Origin: Conexibacter sp.
Lineage (GTDB): Bacteria > Actinomycetota > Thermoleophilia > Solirubrobacterales > Solirubrobacteraceae
DNA length: 8,185 nucleotides
Assembly: GCA_025964215.1 (NCBI GenBank)
Contig: JAOPZG010000100.1
Coordinates: 1-8,185, forward strand
Direction of reading: 5' to 3'
The notes beneath the pieces are model-generated. The model saw only the letters and a program-made list of their open reading frames with translations, did no database searches and was not told where the DNA came from. Numbering within the stretch: the first letter of the stretch is position 1; each line of letters opens with the position of its first letter. A program made the translations under genes and the position numbers. Below, in pieces: positions 6,524-8,185 of the stretch.

Positions 6524-6530
6524 CGGCCGC
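6514..6530. terminator. perfect GC hairpin spanning the stop codon, possible two-way terminator
   Basis: GCGGCCGTAGCGGCCGC is a perfect seven-pair stem with the TAG stop of the secreted-protein gene as its three-base loop. It lies between two convergent genes whose ends are 15 bases apart. It lacks a T-run on either side, but in GC-rich actinobacteria such stems can still terminate. Its position suits ending both transcripts. Confidence 0.45.
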
Positions 6531-6538
6531 AGGTCGCG

Positions 6539-7561
6539 CTAGATCACGCCGACGAGCGCGGCGCAGACCCAGTTCGACGCGCCGGCGCCGTTGTTCCACA
6601 ACTTGCTCGCGAGGCGGTCCTGCTCGGCCTTGGAGGCCTTGTAGGCGGCGGAGGTCGAGCCGCCGAGGCCGGCCCAGGTCGCGGGCATCATCTGGTAGTA
6701 GCCCGAGGCGCCCGCGGAGTTCGGCGGCAGGTTCTGGCCGCCCGACTCGCACTGGACGATCGCCCACGGGATCGCCCAAGGGCCGCCCGGCCCCGCCGTG
6801 TCGACGGCGGCGCGCGCACGGTCGGCGAGGAGCTTCTTCAAGGTCTTCTGCGCCGAGAGGCGTCCCGAGCGCGTCGCGTGCAGCGCGGCCAGCCGCGCGG
6901 CGCGCGCCTGGGCCAGCGCGTTGCGGCGCGCCTGCGCGGCGGACTCCATGCCGGCGAGGGCGTCGCGCTCGCGCTGGACGGCGATCGTCTCGGCCTGGCG
7001 CTCGGCTTGCAGCCGCGTCAGCACCACGGTCTCGTGGCCGGCGTCGTGGCGCGCCGCACGCACCACGTCGACGATCTCGGTGTCGGAGTCCTCGACGCGC
7101 TTGAGGAAGTCCATCCGCTCCAGGAGGTCCGCGAAGCCGTGCGCGTCGAGCACGACCGAGACGATGTCCGGACGCGTCGACATGTACCGCCGGCGCAGCA
7201 GCTCGGTCAGCACCGAGCGCGACTGCGCGAGGCGCTTGCGCAGCCGCGCGAGCCGCGTCCGCTCGCTCGCGAGCTTCGCCTGCGTCGTGGCGAGCCGCGC
7301 CTGCGCGGCGTTGAGGTTCTCCTGCGCGTCGGCGAGCCGGCCCTCGATGATCGCGACCTCGCGCGCGCTCGCGCGCTCCAGCCGGGCCAGGTGCGCGGCG
7401 GCGTCGCCGAGCGCGGCCTCGCGCACCTTGCTGCTGTGGATCGTCGAGCGCAGCTTGCCCTCCGAGGCGCCGTGCGCGGAGACGGCCACGGCGAGGCCGC
7501 ACGCGAGCAGAGCGGCGAGCGCGAGCAGGGCACGGTTGAGCGGAAGGCGGCGGAACGTCAT
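6539..7561 (-). CDS. exported PcsB-like coiled-coil protein with Rpf/lytic-transglycosylase domain
   Basis: This 340-residue cell-wall enzyme likely cleaves the glycan strand of peptidoglycan outside the membrane. It has a signal sequence (about 1-30, with R-R at 4-5). Two long Ala/Arg/Glu/Leu coiled coils follow (about 45-125 and 170-255). The segment between them (about 119-165: L-L-R-R-R-Y, then V-L-D-A-H-G-F-A-D-L-L-E-R-M-D-F-L) resembles the hinge of PcsB/CwlO/RipA-type hydrolases. The catalytic domain (about 261-340) begins W-A-I-P-W-A-I-V-Q-C-E-S-G-G. Glu272 is the expected catalytic acid, followed by G-Y-Y-Q-M-M-P-A-T-W. Cys271 and Cys333 probably form the disulphide typical of Rpf domains. 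A lipobox-like L-L-A-C (18-21) leaves open a lipoprotein. The start is ATG at 7561, with no clear ribosome site. Enzyme class is well supported; the in vivo role is inferred. Confidence 0.9.
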   Translation of the reverse strand: MTFRRLPLNRALLALAALLACGLAVAVSAHGASEGKLRSTIHSSKVREAALGDAAAHLARLERASAREVAIIEGRLADAQENLNAAQARLATTQAKLASERTRLARLRKRLAQSRSVLTELLRRRYMSTRPDIVSVVLDAHGFADLLERMDFLKRVEDSDTEIVDVVRAARHDAGHETVVLTRLQAERQAETIAVQRERDALAGMESAAQARRNALAQARAARLAALHATRSGRLSAQKTLKKLLADRARAAVDTAGPGGPWAIPWAIVQCESGGQNLPPNSAGASGYYQMMPATWAGLGGSTSAAYKASKAEQDRLASKLWNNGAGASNWVCAALVGVI

Positions 7562-7681
7562 GCGGCGGGGTGAAGCGCCGTCACGCTAGCGGCGCGAACC
7601 CCTTCAAGGTGCAGGCGTTCTTGCAGCCTCGGCGCCGAGCGCGCGCAGCCGCGAGAACGCGCCGCTCTCGCTCGCAGCGCG
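7562..7681. other. 120-bp gap between kinase and lytic-enzyme genes
   Basis: Upstream of the lytic-enzyme ATG the minus strand shows TAGCGT (complement of 7583-7588) as a weak possible -10. TTGAAG lies only 13 bases upstream of it, too close for a standard -35. The right half (about 7604-7681) holds an in-frame relic of the kinase 3' end, listed separately. No clear terminator hairpin with a T-run was seen. Confidence 0.4.
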
Positions 7682-7713
7682 TCAGCTGCTGAGGGCTCGC
7701 AGCCGCGAGAACG
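7644..7713 (-). repeat. 16-bp direct repeat: tail of the kinase gene and an in-frame copy beyond its stop
   Basis: CGCAGCCGCGAGAACG occurs at 7698-7713, inside the kinase, and at 7644-7659, past its stop. The copies are 54 bp apart, an exact 18 codons. On the coding strand the kinase ends F-S-R-L-R-A-L-S-S-stop. The second copy reads F-S-R-L-R-A-L-G-A-E-A-A in the same frame, then stops at 7604-7606. This looks like a small tandem duplication or an older gene end cut off by a new stop. Confidence 0.6.
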
Positions 7714-8185
7714 TGGGCCCCAGCGCGTCGTAGAGCGCCTCGAACGTCGGGAGCATCGCCGCGTAGGTCGCCGCGGCCGCCGGATCGGGCTCGCGGACCT
7801 CGTCGATCTGCACCAGCTCCGCGGCGCGGTCGATCGACGCGACGAGCCCCAGCGCCTCCATCCCGAGCAGCGCCGCGCCGAAGCCCGAGCCCTGGTGGCC
7901 CTCGGGGAAGCCGACCGGCTGGCCGAGGGCGTCGCAGAGCATCTGGCGCCAGAGGTCGCTGCGGGCGAAGCCGCCCGTCGCGCGGATCTCGCGCACCTCG
8001 TTGCCCGCGTCGCGCAGCGAGGCGAGCACCAGCGCGAGCTGCTGGCAGACGCCCTCGAGCGCCGAGCGCACGAGGTGCTCGCGCCGGTGCGCCCGCGTGA
8101 GGCCGACGTAGGCGCCGCGCGGCAGCGTCGACCAGTGCGGCGCGCGCTCGCTCAGCAGGTAGGGGAGCATCACCAGCGCGTCGCT
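7682..8185 (-). CDS. FGGY-family carbohydrate kinase, C-terminal part, probably gluconokinase
   Basis: This is a partial gene: the frame stays open to base 8185 and the start lies outside the window, leaving about 167 codons. FGGY kinases phosphorylate sugars or polyols with ATP, and this segment is the C-terminal ATPase domain. It shows L-P-Y-L-L-S-E-R-A-P-H-W. Next comes the complete FGGY signature 2 (G-A-Y-V-G-L-T-R-A-H-R-R-E-H-L-V-R-S-A-L-E), then A-T-G-G-F-A-R-S-D-L-W-R-Q-M and the late G-S-G-F-G-A-A-L-L-G glycine motif. The L-P-Y-L-L-x-E-R-A-P and A-T-G-G-F-A-(K/R)-S-x-x-W-R-Q-M combination best matches gluconate kinases (GntK of the FGGY type). Xylulokinase is the main alternative, and the missing N-terminal sugar-binding half would decide. 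It lies upstream of the lytic-enzyme gene on the same strand, 120 bp away, with no functional link evident. Confidence 0.88.
   Translation of the reverse strand, partial: SDALVMLPYLLSERAPHWSTLPRGAYVGLTRAHRREHLVRSALEGVCQQLALVLASLRDAGNEVREIRATGGFARSDLWRQMLCDALGQPVGFPEGHQGSGFGAALLGMEALGLVASIDRAAELVQIDEVREPDPAAAATYAAMLPTFEALYDALGPTFSRLRALSS

Noticed and set aside
3004..7104. Very long plus-strand open frame overlapping three genes
   Set aside because: It has Arg/Ala/Pro-biased composition, crosses gene boundaries and strands without any recognisable motif, and the competing frames contain complete families or a regular Cys pattern.

Overview
The window is strongly GC-rich, with G or C in almost every third codon position. 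It looks like chromosomal DNA from a high-GC actinobacterium. A very long Cys-patterned secreted protein, an Rpf-like cell-wall lytic enzyme and a Cys-free ArsR-type regulator with a basic tail together suggest Thermoleophilia (the Solirubrobacter/Conexibacter group). That placement is an inference from recollection of such genomes, not a database result. I see no tRNA, rRNA, CRISPR array, insertion sequence or phage gene.

Layout, left to right. (1) Positions 1-672 hold the 3' end of a membrane-protein gene on the plus strand. Its last ~125 bases run antisense into the next gene. (2) Positions 548-2400 hold three minus-strand genes, transcribed right to left: an ArsR/HTH-family regulator, a small protein of unknown function, and an alpha/beta hydrolase. 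(3) Positions 2401-2608 form a divergent control region. It carries a perfect 7-4-7 dyad just upstream of (4) an HSDL2-like short-chain dehydrogenase/reductase at 2609-3439 (+). (5) Positions 3485-6523 (+) encode a 1012-residue secreted protein. It is built from four ~200-residue Cys-rich units in an A-B-A-B order, followed by a Cys-free basic C-terminal domain. (6) Converging on it from the right, 6539-7561 (-) encodes an exported PcsB-like coiled-coil protein with an Rpf/lytic-transglycosylase C-terminal domain. (7) Positions 7682-8185 (-) hold the C-terminal part of an FGGY-family sugar kinase, most like gluconokinase. An in-frame relic of its own tail lies just beyond its stop codon.

How the parts may work together. 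The regulator, hydrolase and SDR form a compact divergent module. A plausible reading is local control of a small oxidoreductase/hydrolase pathway acting on a lipid-like or other hydrophobic substrate; only the layout and families support this. The long secreted protein and the lytic transglycosylase both act outside the membrane, but they converge and share only a putative terminator hairpin, so a joint function is not shown. The least explained element is the A-B-A-B secreted protein, with exactly four cysteines at matching positions in each unit.
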